Assembly: GCA_050946575.1 (NCBI GenBank)
Contig: JBMNVB010000002.1
Coordinates: forward strand, 124,001-188,000
DNA from: JALCRY01 sp050946575
GTDB lineage: Bacteria > Bacillota > Clostridia > Peptostreptococcales > Anaerovoracaceae
Direction of reading: 5' to 3'
Length of the DNA stretch: 64,000 bases
Positions 1 to 7,866 of the stretch are shown here, one piece after another. The first letter of the stretch is position 1; every line of letters begins with the position of its first letter. Both the position numbers and the translations under genes were made by a program. The notes under the pieces were generated by a model. It saw only the letters and a list, made by a program, of their open reading frames with translations, did not search any database and had not been told where the DNA came from.

Positions 1-574
1 TATAAACTATGAAGTGAACGGAAGGAAGGGCGGCCGCTTCAATGTCACGGTAAGCGTGTCGAATTTCGTTCCGAAGGCCCATACGCCGTTCCAGTGGGAA
101 CCGCAGGACACTCCGGAAGAATTTGTCCGGAAGCACAACTACCTTTCGGCGAAATTCAGGAACCTCCGCAATGCGTCGTTCTCGTACCACGACAGCCCGG
201 TAAGCGTGATGGAAGCTGTCATCGCAAGAGGCGACAGGCGCGTCGGCAGTCTGATATATGAGGCATGGAAGCAGGGCTGCAAGTTCGACGGCTGGAGCGA
301 GAAATTCGATCCGGACAAATGGAAAAAAGCGCTGGAAAAGACCGGCATATCGGCCGGATTCTACGCGCAGAGAAGAAGAGGATCCGGAGAAACACTGCCG
401 TGGGCATTGATAGAAACGGGCGTATCGGAAGAATATCTGCGCTCGGAGGCCGTAAAAGAAACGACGACTCGCGACTGCAGGGTGGCCTGCAATAACTGCG
501 GGATCAACAGGTACACGCCGTGCCCCGCGGCCGGAATGAAGGGAAGGGAACAGCAATGCCGAGATACAGAGTGA
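1..574 (+). CDS. C-terminal part of a B12-binding-type radical SAM protein (TIGR03960-like), cut by the left edge
   Basis: The frame is open from base 2 with no start, so the gene begins outside the window; about 190 residues remain. The piece matches the end of the TIGR03960 family: a conserved VSNFVPKAHTPFQW segment closing the radical SAM barrel, then a helical tail ending in a CNNCGI cysteine motif. The [4Fe-4S] CxxxCxxC site and N-terminal cobalamin-binding domain would lie upstream and are not visible. Its stop lies 19 bases inside the next gene, which encodes the DUF2344 partner that in many Clostridia follows or is fused to this protein. The substrate is not established; a role in tRNA or ribosome modification is only a guess. 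Family call fairly sure. Confidence 0.8.
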   Translation, partial: INYEVNGRKGGRFNVTVSVSNFVPKAHTPFQWEPQDTPEEFVRKHNYLSAKFRNLRNASFSYHDSPVSVMEAVIARGDRRVGSLIYEAWKQGCKFDGWSEKFDPDKWKKALEKTGISAGFYAQRRRGSGETLPWALIETGVSEEYLRSEAVKETTTRDCRVACNNCGINRYTPCPAAGMKGREQQCRDTE

Positions 575-1206
575 CATTTTCCAAAGGCGGATATATCCGG
601 TTCACATCGCATCTCGACATGATCCGCCTGTTCGAACGCGCGTTCAGGAGAGCGGGGATCGAGCTTGAATACTCTCAGGGATTCAATCCGCATCCGAAAA
701 TGGTTTTCGCGCAGCCTCTTCCTCTCGGATACAGTTCCGAAGGCGAAATACTTGAGGCTGACACGACAGAAGAATACGAATGCAGAGATCTGGCTGCCCG
801 TCTTGACGCGGAAATGCCGGACGGCATAGTGATAAAAAGCATGAAGGAAGTCGAAAAGACAAAGAAGACGGCGGCTTCGACATGCAGAGCGGCGGACTAC
901 AGGATCGAGATAGAAGACGCCGACGCGGATCTGCTGGATAAAACGGTAAAAGAGATGCTCTCACGGGAACATCTGACCGTTGAAAAGAAAACGAAGCGCG
1001 GAATGAGGACCCTGGATATCAGACCGATGATAAAATCCATGGAAATATCAGAAAGCGACGATAAAATTATATTGTTAACCAAGCTGGACGCGGGCAGCAG
1101 TTCAAACCTGGCGCCGCAGGTACTTCTGGACGCGATGTCCCGGTTATCGAAAATCGATATACCGCCCGAATGCGTTGAAATCACAAGGCTCCGGCTGTAT
1201 ATCTGA
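556..1206 (+). CDS. TIGR03936/DUF2344 radical SAM-associated protein
   Basis: A 216-residue protein opening with MPRYRVTFSKGGYIRFTSHLD, followed by the family motif SQGFNPHPKM near residue 45 and PLPLGYSSEGE near residue 60. These mark the DUF2344 family found beside, or fused to, TIGR03960 radical SAM proteins. I chose the ATG at 556 because a purine-rich GGGAAGGGA site lies just upstream and homologues begin at this point; an in-frame ATG at 520 would add twelve unconserved residues. The start overlaps the radical SAM gene, so the two are translationally coupled and probably act together. The reaction is unknown. In many genomes ribonuclease G and ribosomal genes follow; here comEA does. 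Confidence 0.82.
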   Translation: MPRYRVTFSKGGYIRFTSHLDMIRLFERAFRRAGIELEYSQGFNPHPKMVFAQPLPLGYSSEGEILEADTTEEYECRDLAARLDAEMPDGIVIKSMKEVEKTKKTAASTCRAADYRIEIEDADADLLDKTVKEMLSREHLTVEKKTKRGMRTLDIRPMIKSMEISESDDKIILLTKLDAGSSSNLAPQVLLDAMSRLSKIDIPPECVEITRLRLYI

Positions 1207-1224
1207 CTTTTCGGCTGTTAAATA

Positions 1225-1253
1225 TTGACAGCCATCTTCCTTGATTGTAATAT
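1225..1253 (+). promoter_or_regulatory. Sigma-A promoter of comEA
   Basis: TTGACA at 1225-1230 and TAATAT at 1248-1253 are 17 bases apart, a near-consensus vegetative promoter 30 bases before the comEA start. It separates comEA from the radical SAM pair. Confidence 0.75.
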
Positions 1254-1282
1254 TATGGTATTACAGGAAAAGGAGGTGCATA

Positions 1283-1924
1283 TTGAAAAAATATCTCAGC
1301 AAAGAGTTCTTATTTGCCAACAGGGAGAAGATCCTCTGTGTTGTGATCGCGGCGGCGTTCATAGTTTCCGGACTTGTCTACAATGCTGCCGGAAAGGCGG
1401 ACGATGACGAATTCGCATCGGCTGCAGGCGCTGAACAGACGGAACAGGCAAAGGAGGAATCCGAAAGCGGCGTGATCATCGTCGATGTTTCCGGAGCCGT
1501 GAACGACCCGAAAGTCGTTGAGCTCAGCAAGGGCGACAGAGTGAACGACGCGATCGAGGCGGCCGGAGGGCTTACTGCGAATGCGGACATTTCTTCACTG
1601 AACAGAGCGGCAGTGGTAAAGGACGGAGATAAGATTTTCGTTCCTGAGAAGGGCTCCGGCAGGAGCGGATCCGTAACGAATGTAAACGGCGGGAGCGTAA
1701 GCTCCGACGGATCCGGCGGAGCGATCGCCGGCGGGAAAGTAAACATCAACACAGCGAACAAAACTGAGCTTCAGACCCTCACTGGCGTGGGTCCTGCGAT
1801 CGCGGACAAGATAATAGCCTACAGGGAGAGTCACGGAAATTTCAGCAGACCGGAAGATATAAAGAATGTCAGCGGGATCGGCGATAAGACTTACGAAAAA
1901 ATGAAGGACAATATTACAGTGTAA
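1283..1924 (+). CDS. comEA: ComEA-like DNA-binding competence protein
   Basis: A 213-residue membrane-anchored protein. Residues 1-15 are basic, residues 16-36 form one transmembrane helix (ILCVVIAAAFIVSGLVY), then an acidic linker leads to an SLBB-like domain (about 65-120, IIVDVSGAVNDPKVVELS) and a C-terminal double helix-hairpin-helix of ComEA type (VNINTANKTELQTLTGVG, then IKNVSGIGDKTYEKMK). In characterised systems ComEA binds incoming double-stranded DNA at the outer face of the membrane and hands it to the ComEC channel. Start is TTG at 1283, with AGGAGG six bases upstream; the ATG at 1241 lies before the ribosome site and is unlikely. No comEB/comEC follows, so other uptake genes would be elsewhere. 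Confidence 0.88.
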   Translation: MKKYLSKEFLFANREKILCVVIAAAFIVSGLVYNAAGKADDDEFASAAGAEQTEQAKEESESGVIIVDVSGAVNDPKVVELSKGDRVNDAIEAAGGLTANADISSLNRAAVVKDGDKIFVPEKGSGRSGSVTNVNGGSVSSDGSGGAIAGGKVNINTANKTELQTLTGVGPAIADKIIAYRESHGNFSRPEDIKNVSGIGDKTYEKMKDNITV

Positions 1925-1951
1925 ACGGCATTGCCGCCGCGGAGGTGTGAA

Positions 1952-2137
1952 ATGATAACGAAGGAAAAAATCGCGAGGATAAACGAACTTGCGGCTAAAA
2001 ACAAGACCGACGGACTGTCTGAGAAGGAGCTCGAGGAACGCGAGCAGCTCCGCCGGGAATATATCGAATCTGTGCGCGAGAACCTTAAAGCGCAGCTGGA
2101 CAATATCGAGTTTGTCGATGAGAAGCCGGAAAAATAG
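1952..2137 (+). CDS. DUF896 family protein (YnzC-like)
   Basis: A 61-residue charged helical protein, MITKEKIARINELAAKNKT, with the DUF896 signature LAxKxKxxGLxxxExxEQxxLRxxYI. Bacillus YnzC forms a small two-helix bundle; its function is not known. Start at 1952 follows GGAGGTG at 1941. It lies 27 bases after comEA and is probably cotranscribed. Family certain, function open. Confidence 0.85.
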   Translation: MITKEKIARINELAAKNKTDGLSEKELEEREQLRREYIESVRENLKAQLDNIEFVDEKPEK

Positions 2138-2148
2138 CGGGCGCCTGT

Positions 2149-2177
2149 TTGAAAATTCCTTTATCTTGGTATATATC
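2149..2177 (+). promoter_or_regulatory. Promoter of the cysteine desulfurase/scaffold operon
   Basis: TTGAAA at 2149-2154 and TATATC at 2172-2177, spaced 17, lie 37 bases upstream of the cysteine desulfurase ATG. No IscR-like operator is obvious and no Rrf2 regulator gene is adjacent. Confidence 0.55.
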
Positions 2178-2214
2178 TTTCGTGAATAAGTCGATATAAC
2201 AAAGGAGTTTTTTA

Positions 2215-3369
2215 ATGAAGCAGGTATATTTAGATTATTCGGCTACTACGCCGGTAAAAAAAGAAGTTCTTGATGAAATGCTGCCGTATTTCTGCGAAAA
2301 GTACGGGAATCCGTCGAGCCTTTATTCGCTCGGTGAAGAAGCCGCGGCAGCCGTCGCTAAGGCCAGGGGCAGGCTCGCGCATCTTATAAACGCGGATGAA
2401 AGCGAAGTCTACTTCACGTCCTGCGGCTCCGAATCAGATAACTGGGCTCTGTTCGGCGTGACGGACGCGAGAAAGAAAGACGGGAACCATATCATTACAT
2501 CCGCGATAGAACATCACGCGATCCTGCATTCATGTGAATATCTGAGTCAGAGGGGCATTGATGTGACATATCTTCCTATCGACAAGAACGGAAGAGTAAG
2601 TCCCGACGATCTCGAAAAGGCCATAAAGCCAGAGACAGTGCTCGTATCGGTCATGCTCGTGAACAACGAGATCGGAACGATCCAGCCTATAAAGAAGCTG
2701 GCGGAGATCGCGCATAAGCACGGAGCGACTTTCCACTGCGACGCAGTGCAGGGGCTCGGTAATGTTCCCATCGACGTCAAGGATCTCGGAGTCGATCTCA
2801 TGTCGTTCTCATCGCATAAGATCTACGGCCCGAAGGGCGTGGGCGCCATGTACATGAAGAAAGGAACGAGGATCTCCAATTATCTGCACGGAGGAGCTCA
2901 GGAGAAGAGCAGGAGAGCGGGCACCGAGAATACGGCCGGCATAGTCGGATTCGGAAAGGCTGCCGAGCTCGCCGAACAGAATCTCGAGGAACATATAGAA
3001 AGAGTTTCGAAACTGCGTGATTATTTCATTGATCAGGTAAAAAAGAATATACCGGATATTATCGTGAACGGAACGATGGACGGAAGACATCCCGGGAACG
3101 CTAACATCACGTTCAAATACATAGAAGGCGAATCGATACTCATTCTCCTGAATGAAAAGGGGATATGCATCTCGACGGGATCCGCGTGCTCGTCCAAGTC
3201 GCTGAAACCGTCGCACGTGCTTACTGCGCTCGGCGTACCGGATGATATGATACACGGGAGCTGCAGATTCACGGTCGGAGACTTCACCACTAAAGAAGAT
3301 ATAGATTACACGGTAGAGTGCCTTACGGAGATCGTCGAGAAGCTCCGCGGCATCTCGTCACTCAGTTAG
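2215..3369 (+). CDS. nifS: Cysteine desulfurase (NifS/IscS type)
   Basis: A 384-residue fold-type I PLP enzyme that takes sulfur from L-cysteine, releasing alanine, and passes a persulfide to the Fe-S scaffold. It opens with VYLDYSATTP; the PLP lysine sits in SFSSHKIYGPKG near residue 203; the mobile-loop persulfide cysteine is in ISTGSACSSKSLKPSH near residue 325, so this is a class I NifS/IscS enzyme rather than SufS. AAAGGAG precedes the ATG. The scaffold gene begins 17 bases after the stop, so the pair forms a minimal assembly operon. NifS and IscS cannot be told apart from sequence alone. Confidence 0.92.
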   Translation: MKQVYLDYSATTPVKKEVLDEMLPYFCEKYGNPSSLYSLGEEAAAAVAKARGRLAHLINADESEVYFTSCGSESDNWALFGVTDARKKDGNHIITSAIEHHAILHSCEYLSQRGIDVTYLPIDKNGRVSPDDLEKAIKPETVLVSVMLVNNEIGTIQPIKKLAEIAHKHGATFHCDAVQGLGNVPIDVKDLGVDLMSFSSHKIYGPKGVGAMYMKKGTRISNYLHGGAQEKSRRAGTENTAGIVGFGKAAELAEQNLEEHIERVSKLRDYFIDQVKKNIPDIIVNGTMDGRHPGNANITFKYIEGESILILLNEKGICISTGSACSSKSLKPSHVLTALGVPDDMIHGSCRFTVGDFTTKEDIDYTVECLTEIVEKLRGISSLS

Positions 3370-3386
3370 AAAGGCGGGGAATTGTT

Positions 3387-3839
3387 ATGGCAATGTACAA
3401 TGACAAAGTAATGGATTATTTCCTTCATCCTCATAATGTCGGCGAGATAGAGAATCCCGACGGCGAAGGCGTATACGGAAGCCCCGTATGCGGAGACATG
3501 ATGAAGATAACTATTTCTGTAGATAAGGATAAGGACGTCATCACTGACGCCAAATTCAAGACGTTCGGCTGCGGAAGCGCAATCGCGAGTTCCAGCATGG
3601 CGACGGATATGATAATCGGAAAGACCGTCGATGAAGCGCTTGAGATCTCGAATCAGGATATCATCGACGAGCTCGGCGGACTTCCGGCCATCAAGATCCA
3701 CTGTTCGGTGCTCGCGGATCACGCCATAAAGGCGGCGATCTACGATTACGCGCAGAAAAACAACAAAGAGTATAAAGGCCTCGAAGGATTCGATCCGAAT
3801 GAAGACGACGAAGTCGAAGAAGAAGAGACACCCATCTAA
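3387..3839 (+). CDS. nifU: Fe-S cluster assembly scaffold (NifU N-terminal/IscU family)
   Basis: A 150-residue IscU/NifU_N protein. The three ligand cysteines are visible in SPVCGD (near 38), TFGCGSAIASSSMATD (near 63) and IHCSVLAD (near 105); D in VCGD is the conserved aspartate that allows cluster release. The last 20 residues are an unusually acidic tail (DPNEDDEVEEEE). Homologues assemble a [2Fe-2S] or [4Fe-4S] cluster on sulfur from the adjacent cysteine desulfurase. The start at 3387 follows AAAGGCGGGGA; an ATG six bases on is possible. A terminator follows. Confidence 0.9.
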   Translation: MAMYNDKVMDYFLHPHNVGEIENPDGEGVYGSPVCGDMMKITISVDKDKDVITDAKFKTFGCGSAIASSSMATDMIIGKTVDEALEISNQDIIDELGGLPAIKIHCSVLADHAIKAAIYDYAQKNNKEYKGLEGFDPNEDDEVEEEETPI

Positions 3840-3869
3840 TCCCGGAGAACTGACATTACTTGAAAATCA

Positions 3870-3909
3870 GGGGGCGGCAGAGGCCGCTCCCGCTTGTTTT
3901 TCTTTTATT
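3870..3909 (+). terminator. Rho-independent terminator of the nifS-nifU operon
   Basis: A nine-pair GC stem (GGGGGCGGC at 3870-3878 with GCCGCTCCC at 3883-3891, one G-T pair) and a four-base loop are followed by the T-rich run TGTTTTTCTTTT. Confidence 0.85.
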
Positions 3910-3967
3910 TTCGCATTGATAATGCTATAATAAAAAATGCTACTTGAAAAGCAGGAGGATCACATAT

Positions 3968-6583
3968 ATGGAAAAACTTGGCGTAAATGAAATCAGGGAA
4001 AAATTTCTGTCGTTCTTTGAGACAAAGGGCTGTCTGAGACTGAACAGTTTCCCGCTCATACCGAACCACGATAAGAGCCTTCTTATCATAAATTCCGGAA
4101 TGGCGCCGATGAAGCCGTGGTTCTCCGGAGCAGAAACGCCTCCGAGAAAGCGCGTCACAACGTGCCAGAAATGCATCAGAACGGACGATATCGAGAATGT
4201 CGGTATAACGGACCGTCACGGCACTTTCTTTGAAATGATGGGCAATTTCTCGTTCGGCGATTACTTTAAGAAGGAAGCCATAGCCTGGGCGTATGAATTC
4301 TGCAGGGACTGGATGAAACTGCCGATGGACAGAGTCTGGGCTACCGTATATCAGGACGATGACGAAGCTCTCGAACTCTGGGTCGAAACAGGAATCCCGA
4401 GGGAGCGCATCGTGAAACTCGGAAAGGATGATAACTTCTGGCAGATCGGCACCGGCCCGTGCGGACCGTGTTCCGAACTGTATTTCGACAGAGGCGAAGA
4501 GCACGGATGCGGAAGGCCTGACTGCAAGCCGGGATGCGAATGCGACAGATACATCGAATTCTGGAACCTCGTATTCACACAGTTCGACGCGCAGGAAGAC
4601 GGCAGCTATGAGGATCTCGAGCACCCGAACATCGATACCGGCATGGGCCTCGAGAGGATGGCGTGCGTAATGCAGGACACGCTTTCGATATTCGACGTAG
4701 ATACAATCGCGAGCGTTATCAATGCAGTGGAAGACGTTACCGGGGCGAAATACGAGGATTCGAAGAGCTCGACTGACACGTCCATCAGGATTATAACCGA
4801 CCATACAAGAGCCGCGACATTCATGATAAGCGACAATATCATGCCGGCGAACGAGGGCAGGGGCTACGTCCTGAGACGTCTCATCAGAAGGGCCGCCGGA
4901 CACGGCAGAAAACTCGGCATGAAAGAGCCGTTCCTGTCAAAAATAGCGGACGCCGTGATAAAGACATCCGCGGGAGCCTATCCTGAACTTGAGCAGAAAA
5001 GACTGTTCATCGGAAAGATCATCGAGGCCGAGGAGCGCAAATTCCTTGAAACGCTCGAGCAGGGCATGAACCTCATAAACGGATACATCGAAGACCTCGA
5101 TGCCGAGGGAAAAACCGAACTCGACGGCGAAAGAGCGTTCAGACTCCACGACACATTCGGGTTCCCGATCGAACTCGCCAAGGAGATCATGGCCGAAAAA
5201 GGCTATACGATAGATGAAGACGGCTTCAATGCCCGCATGGAGAAGCAGAAGGCGATGGGCAAGGCCGACGCGGCCGAGACCGATGTCGCATGGCAGGATA
5301 CGGACCTCAATTATCTGTTCGAGGAAAAGACCGAATTCACCGGGTACGAGAAAGCGTCCGATGAAGGTAAGATCAAGGCTATATTCAGAGATACTGATAT
5401 ACTGAGTTCCCTGAAAGAGGGCGAGACCGGCAGCGTAATATTCGACAGGACTCCGTTCTACGCCGAGAGCGGCGGCCAGGTAGCGGATACCGGACTCATT
5501 TTCAACGATGATTTCTCCGCCGAAGTGACCGACGTCCAGAAGACGAACGATGTATACGTCCACCAGGTAACGGTGCGCAGCGGCGAGATGAAAGAGGGCA
5601 TGACAGCATCAATGCAGGTTAGCGAGCCTCTGAGGAATTCCAGCTCGCGCAACCACAGCGCGACTCATCTTCTGCATCAGGCGCTGCGTGAAGTGCTGGG
5701 AGAACATGTACAGCAGGCCGGATCGAAAGTCGACCCGAACGAGCTGAGATTCGACTTTACGCATTTTGAAGCACTGACACCTCAGCAGATAGAGAAGGTG
5801 GAAGATATCGTAAATGACAAGATCGGCCTTTTCATGCCGGTCACGACGGAGGTCGTGTCGATAAAGGACGCTTCATCGACAGGCGCGATCGGACTGTTCG
5901 ACAAGAAGTACGGCGATAACGTAAGAGTCGTGAGCATGGGCGATTTCTCGAAGGAACTGTGCGGCGGCATCCACGTCAAGAATACAGGACAGATCGGTGC
6001 GTTCAAGATCATGAGCGAGAGCGGCGTGGCGTCCGGCATCAGGAGGATCACGGCTCTCACGGGAAGAGCGGTACTGAAGCAGCTCGAATCGTATGAAGCC
6101 GTAATAAACGAAGCGTCGGGCGTACTCAAGACGAAACCCCAGAACCTCGGGGACAAAATCGTCCAGATGCGCGACGAGAACGTAGAATACAGACATCAGC
6201 TCGATTCCATGAGAGACAGGACGCTCAGCAGCATGTCTGACAGCCTCATGGCGGAAGCCAGGGAAGTAAATGGCATAAGACTCATTACGAAGCTGCTTGA
6301 AGGATACAGCAGCGACGATCTCAGGAAGATATCGGATGACGTCAGGGCGAAAAACGATAACACGGTCCTCTGCATTGCTTCGGTAAACGAAGGCAAGGTG
6401 ACATTCCTCGTATCGCTCACTGACGACGTGGTAGCGAAGGGATATCACGCAGGAAAGATGATCAAGGAGATCGCAGCGGCCGCGGGCGGCGGAGGCGGCG
6501 GCAAGGCCGATATGGCCCAGGCCGGCGCGAAGGACCCCTCAAAGGCAAAAGAGGCGCTCGGCATCGCTGAAAAATTGATGTAG
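3968..6583 (+). CDS. alaS: Alanyl-tRNA synthetase
   Basis: An 871-residue class II synthetase that charges tRNA-Ala. The catalytic domain starts LGVNEIREKFLSFFETKG and holds FFEMMGNFSFGDYFKKEA; the editing domain carries the zinc-site motifs HSATHLLH (about 565) and CGGIH (about 665); the C-Ala domain contains the glycine-rich AAAGGGGGGKADMAQAG. All parts are present at normal length. The start at 3968 follows AGGAGG at 3951-3956. A TATAAT -10 box lies at 3926-3931 with only a weak -35. The leader is too short for a T-box, so this synthetase appears not to be controlled by uncharged tRNA here. Confidence 0.97.
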   Translation: MEKLGVNEIREKFLSFFETKGCLRLNSFPLIPNHDKSLLIINSGMAPMKPWFSGAETPPRKRVTTCQKCIRTDDIENVGITDRHGTFFEMMGNFSFGDYFKKEAIAWAYEFCRDWMKLPMDRVWATVYQDDDEALELWVETGIPRERIVKLGKDDNFWQIGTGPCGPCSELYFDRGEEHGCGRPDCKPGCECDRYIEFWNLVFTQFDAQEDGSYEDLEHPNIDTGMGLERMACVMQDTLSIFDVDTIASVINAVEDVTGAKYEDSKSSTDTSIRIITDHTRAATFMISDNIMPANEGRGYVLRRLIRRAAGHGRKLGMKEPFLSKIADAVIKTSAGAYPELEQKRLFIGKIIEAEERKFLETLEQGMNLINGYIEDLDAEGKTELDGERAFRLHDTFGFPIELAKEIMAEKGYTIDEDGFNARMEKQKAMGKADAAETDVAWQDTDLNYLFEEKTEFTGYEKASDEGKIKAIFRDTDILSSLKEGETGSVIFDRTPFYAESGGQVADTGLIFNDDFSAEVTDVQKTNDVYVHQVTVRSGEMKEGMTASMQVSEPLRNSSSRNHSATHLLHQALREVLGEHVQQAGSKVDPNELRFDFTHFEALTPQQIEKVEDIVNDKIGLFMPVTTEVVSIKDASSTGAIGLFDKKYGDNVRVVSMGDFSKELCGGIHVKNTGQIGAFKIMSESGVASGIRRITALTGRAVLKQLESYEAVINEASGVLKTKPQNLGDKIVQMRDENVEYRHQLDSMRDRTLSSMSDSLMAEAREVNGIRLITKLLEGYSSDDLRKISDDVRAKNDNTVLCIASVNEGKVTFLVSLTDDVVAKGYHAGKMIKEIAAAAGGGGGGKADMAQAGAKDPSKAKEALGIAEKLM

Positions 6584-6598
6584 TATTTATATAAATTA

Positions 6599-6626
6599 TT
6601 GTTTTGAAAAATATTTTTGGTATAAT
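6599..6626 (+). promoter_or_regulatory. Promoter of ireB
   Basis: TTGTTT at 6599-6604 and a perfect TATAAT at 6621-6626, spacing 16, lie in an AT-rich gap between alaS and ireB. Confidence 0.6.
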
Positions 6627-6658
6627 ATTATTCAGGCATATTAAAGGAGGCGTACGAA

Positions 6659-6910
6659 GTGGACAATAAAGACACGCTGATGTTCAACGGCCCGTCGAGA
6701 AACGGACACAAGACACCAAGAGAGATATTGGAAGAGGTATACGTCGCACTTGAAGAGAAGGGATATAATGCCATCGACCAGATCGTCGGATACATCCTTT
6801 CCGGTGATCCGTCATATATTACCAGCCATAATAACGCGAGGAACATCATCAGGCAGATAGACAGAGATGATCTCGCGGAAGTTCTGGTGAGAAGTTATCT
6901 TAATAAATAA
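6659..6910 (+). CDS. ireB: IreB family regulatory phosphoprotein (UPF0297)
   Basis: An 83-residue protein of the UPF0297/DUF965 family. The family block FNGPSRNGHKTPREILEEVY is near the N terminus and YNAIDQIVGYILSGDPSYIT follows. In Enterococcus faecalis IreB is phosphorylated by the Ser/Thr kinase IreK on N-terminal threonines and restrains cephalosporin resistance; Thr6 in MDNKDTLMF is the corresponding candidate. Start is GTG at 6659 after AAAGGAGG. In Firmicutes the gene is typically followed by ruvX, as here. Confidence 0.9.
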   Translation: MDNKDTLMFNGPSRNGHKTPREILEEVYVALEEKGYNAIDQIVGYILSGDPSYITSHNNARNIIRQIDRDDLAEVLVRSYLNK

Positions 6911-6923
6911 ATTGATGATTCGG

Positions 6924-6956
6924 AAGGGGCCCCGGATATGAGGCCCCTTATTTTTT
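6924..6956 (+). terminator. Terminator-like hairpin between ireB and ruvX
   Basis: AAGGGGCC at 6924-6931 pairs with GGCCCCTT at 6942-6949 and is followed by TATTTTTT. The ruvX ribosome site begins two bases after the T-run, leaving no room for a promoter after it, so it probably acts as a partial terminator. Confidence 0.8.
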
Positions 6957-6967
6957 CGGAGGTGTTT

Positions 6968-7402
6968 ATGAGGGTACTGGCGCTTGACGTCGGCGACAGA
7001 ACGATCGGAGTCGCGGTAAGCGACGAGCTTTTGATTTCAGCGAACGGCGTGACTACGATAGAGCGCACCGGTATACGTAAGGACGCCTCGAAAGTGATAG
7101 AATACGTAAGAGAGTATAAATGCGGGACCGTCGTACTCGGCCTTCCCCTTATGCTTGACGGAAGCGACAGCCCGCAGACTGAAAAAGTACGCGAGTTCAG
7201 GACAATGCTCGAAAACAAGATGAGGAGCGAGGGCCTCGCGGACGTGAAGATCGATTATCAGGACGAGCGTCTTACGACAGTGCAGGCAGAGAGGGTCCTG
7301 ATCGACGCGGATGTCAGCAGAAAGAAAAGAAAGAAAGTAATAGACAAACAGGCAGCGGTCATCATACTGCAGGCGTATCTTGAAAGGTGCAGACATGAGT
7401 AA
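6968..7402 (+). CDS. ruvX: RuvX/YqgF family nuclease
   Basis: A 144-residue RNase H-like protein. The first catalytic aspartate lies in MRVLALDVGDRTIGVAVSD, the middle glutamate region in VVLGLPLMLDG, and the third acidic residue in YQDERLTTVQAE. Family members resolve Holliday junctions in vitro and trim the 5' end of pre-16S rRNA in E. coli. The ATG at 6968 has GGAGGT upstream; an ATG at 6938 lies inside the hairpin and is rejected. The 3' end overlaps the next gene by eight bases. Confidence 0.92.
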   Translation: MRVLALDVGDRTIGVAVSDELLISANGVTTIERTGIRKDASKVIEYVREYKCGTVVLGLPLMLDGSDSPQTEKVREFRTMLENKMRSEGLADVKIDYQDERLTTVQAERVLIDADVSRKKRKKVIDKQAAVIILQAYLERCRHE

Positions 7403-7856
7403 AAAAGAACGGACAATATACCTGATCGGCGGGCTGATCATAATATTATTCTTTGCGGTCAGCTATTATAACATGAACATCAAGCAGGCGCAGCAGGAGC
7501 GTCTGGAAGATACTGCCCACGTCGATGTAGTGGGCACCTGGCAGGCATACGATTATATTACTGAGAACAAAAAACACGATTTCAGCGCATACCTGAAGCA
7601 GAAAAACCTGAAAGGGGAGGGGTATGTCATAAAGTGCAGGAAGAACGGTGTCGCGACCTGCACTTTCACAGACAGAGACAAGGGTGAATACGAATATTCC
7701 GGCGAATGGAAGTATGTCAAAAAGAAAAAGTACTATCTCGTAGCTGCCGGAAGCCTCAGATTCAAAATGAAGAAATACGACGACGGGCAGCTGTACAGCA
7801 ACAGTACTCTTAATAAAGACGACGGCGACACAGTTCTCTGGAAAAAGGTAAACTGA
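7395..7856 (+). CDS. Small membrane-anchored protein, unknown function
   Basis: A 153-residue protein I do not recognise. Residues 1-7 are charged, residues 8-25 form one transmembrane helix (IYLIGGLIIILFFAVSYY), then a short coiled region is followed by a beta-rich C-terminal domain with GTWQAYDYI, YVIKCRKNGVATCTFTD and GEWKYVKKKKYY. Strands with a GxW start resemble lipocalin-like domains of Firmicute surface proteins, but no family is certain. It overlaps ruvX by eight bases and is cotranslated with it. The N-out or N-in orientation cannot be fixed by sequence; the basic N terminus suggests the domain is outside. No terminator is clear between it and the converging LysR gene. Confidence 0.7.
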   Translation: MSKKERTIYLIGGLIIILFFAVSYYNMNIKQAQQERLEDTAHVDVVGTWQAYDYITENKKHDFSAYLKQKNLKGEGYVIKCRKNGVATCTFTDRDKGEYEYSGEWKYVKKKKYYLVAAGSLRFKMKKYDDGQLYSNSTLNKDDGDTVLWKKVN

Positions 7857-7866
7857 CCGGGATCGT

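Noticed and set aside
3840..3967. T-box riboswitch before alaS
   Set aside because: The leader after the -10 box is under 40 bases and no T-box motif or specifier loop is present; the hairpin there ends the nifS-nifU operon.
3905..4903. A 332-codon open frame on the minus strand
   Set aside because: Antisense to alaS and its promoter; no start signals.
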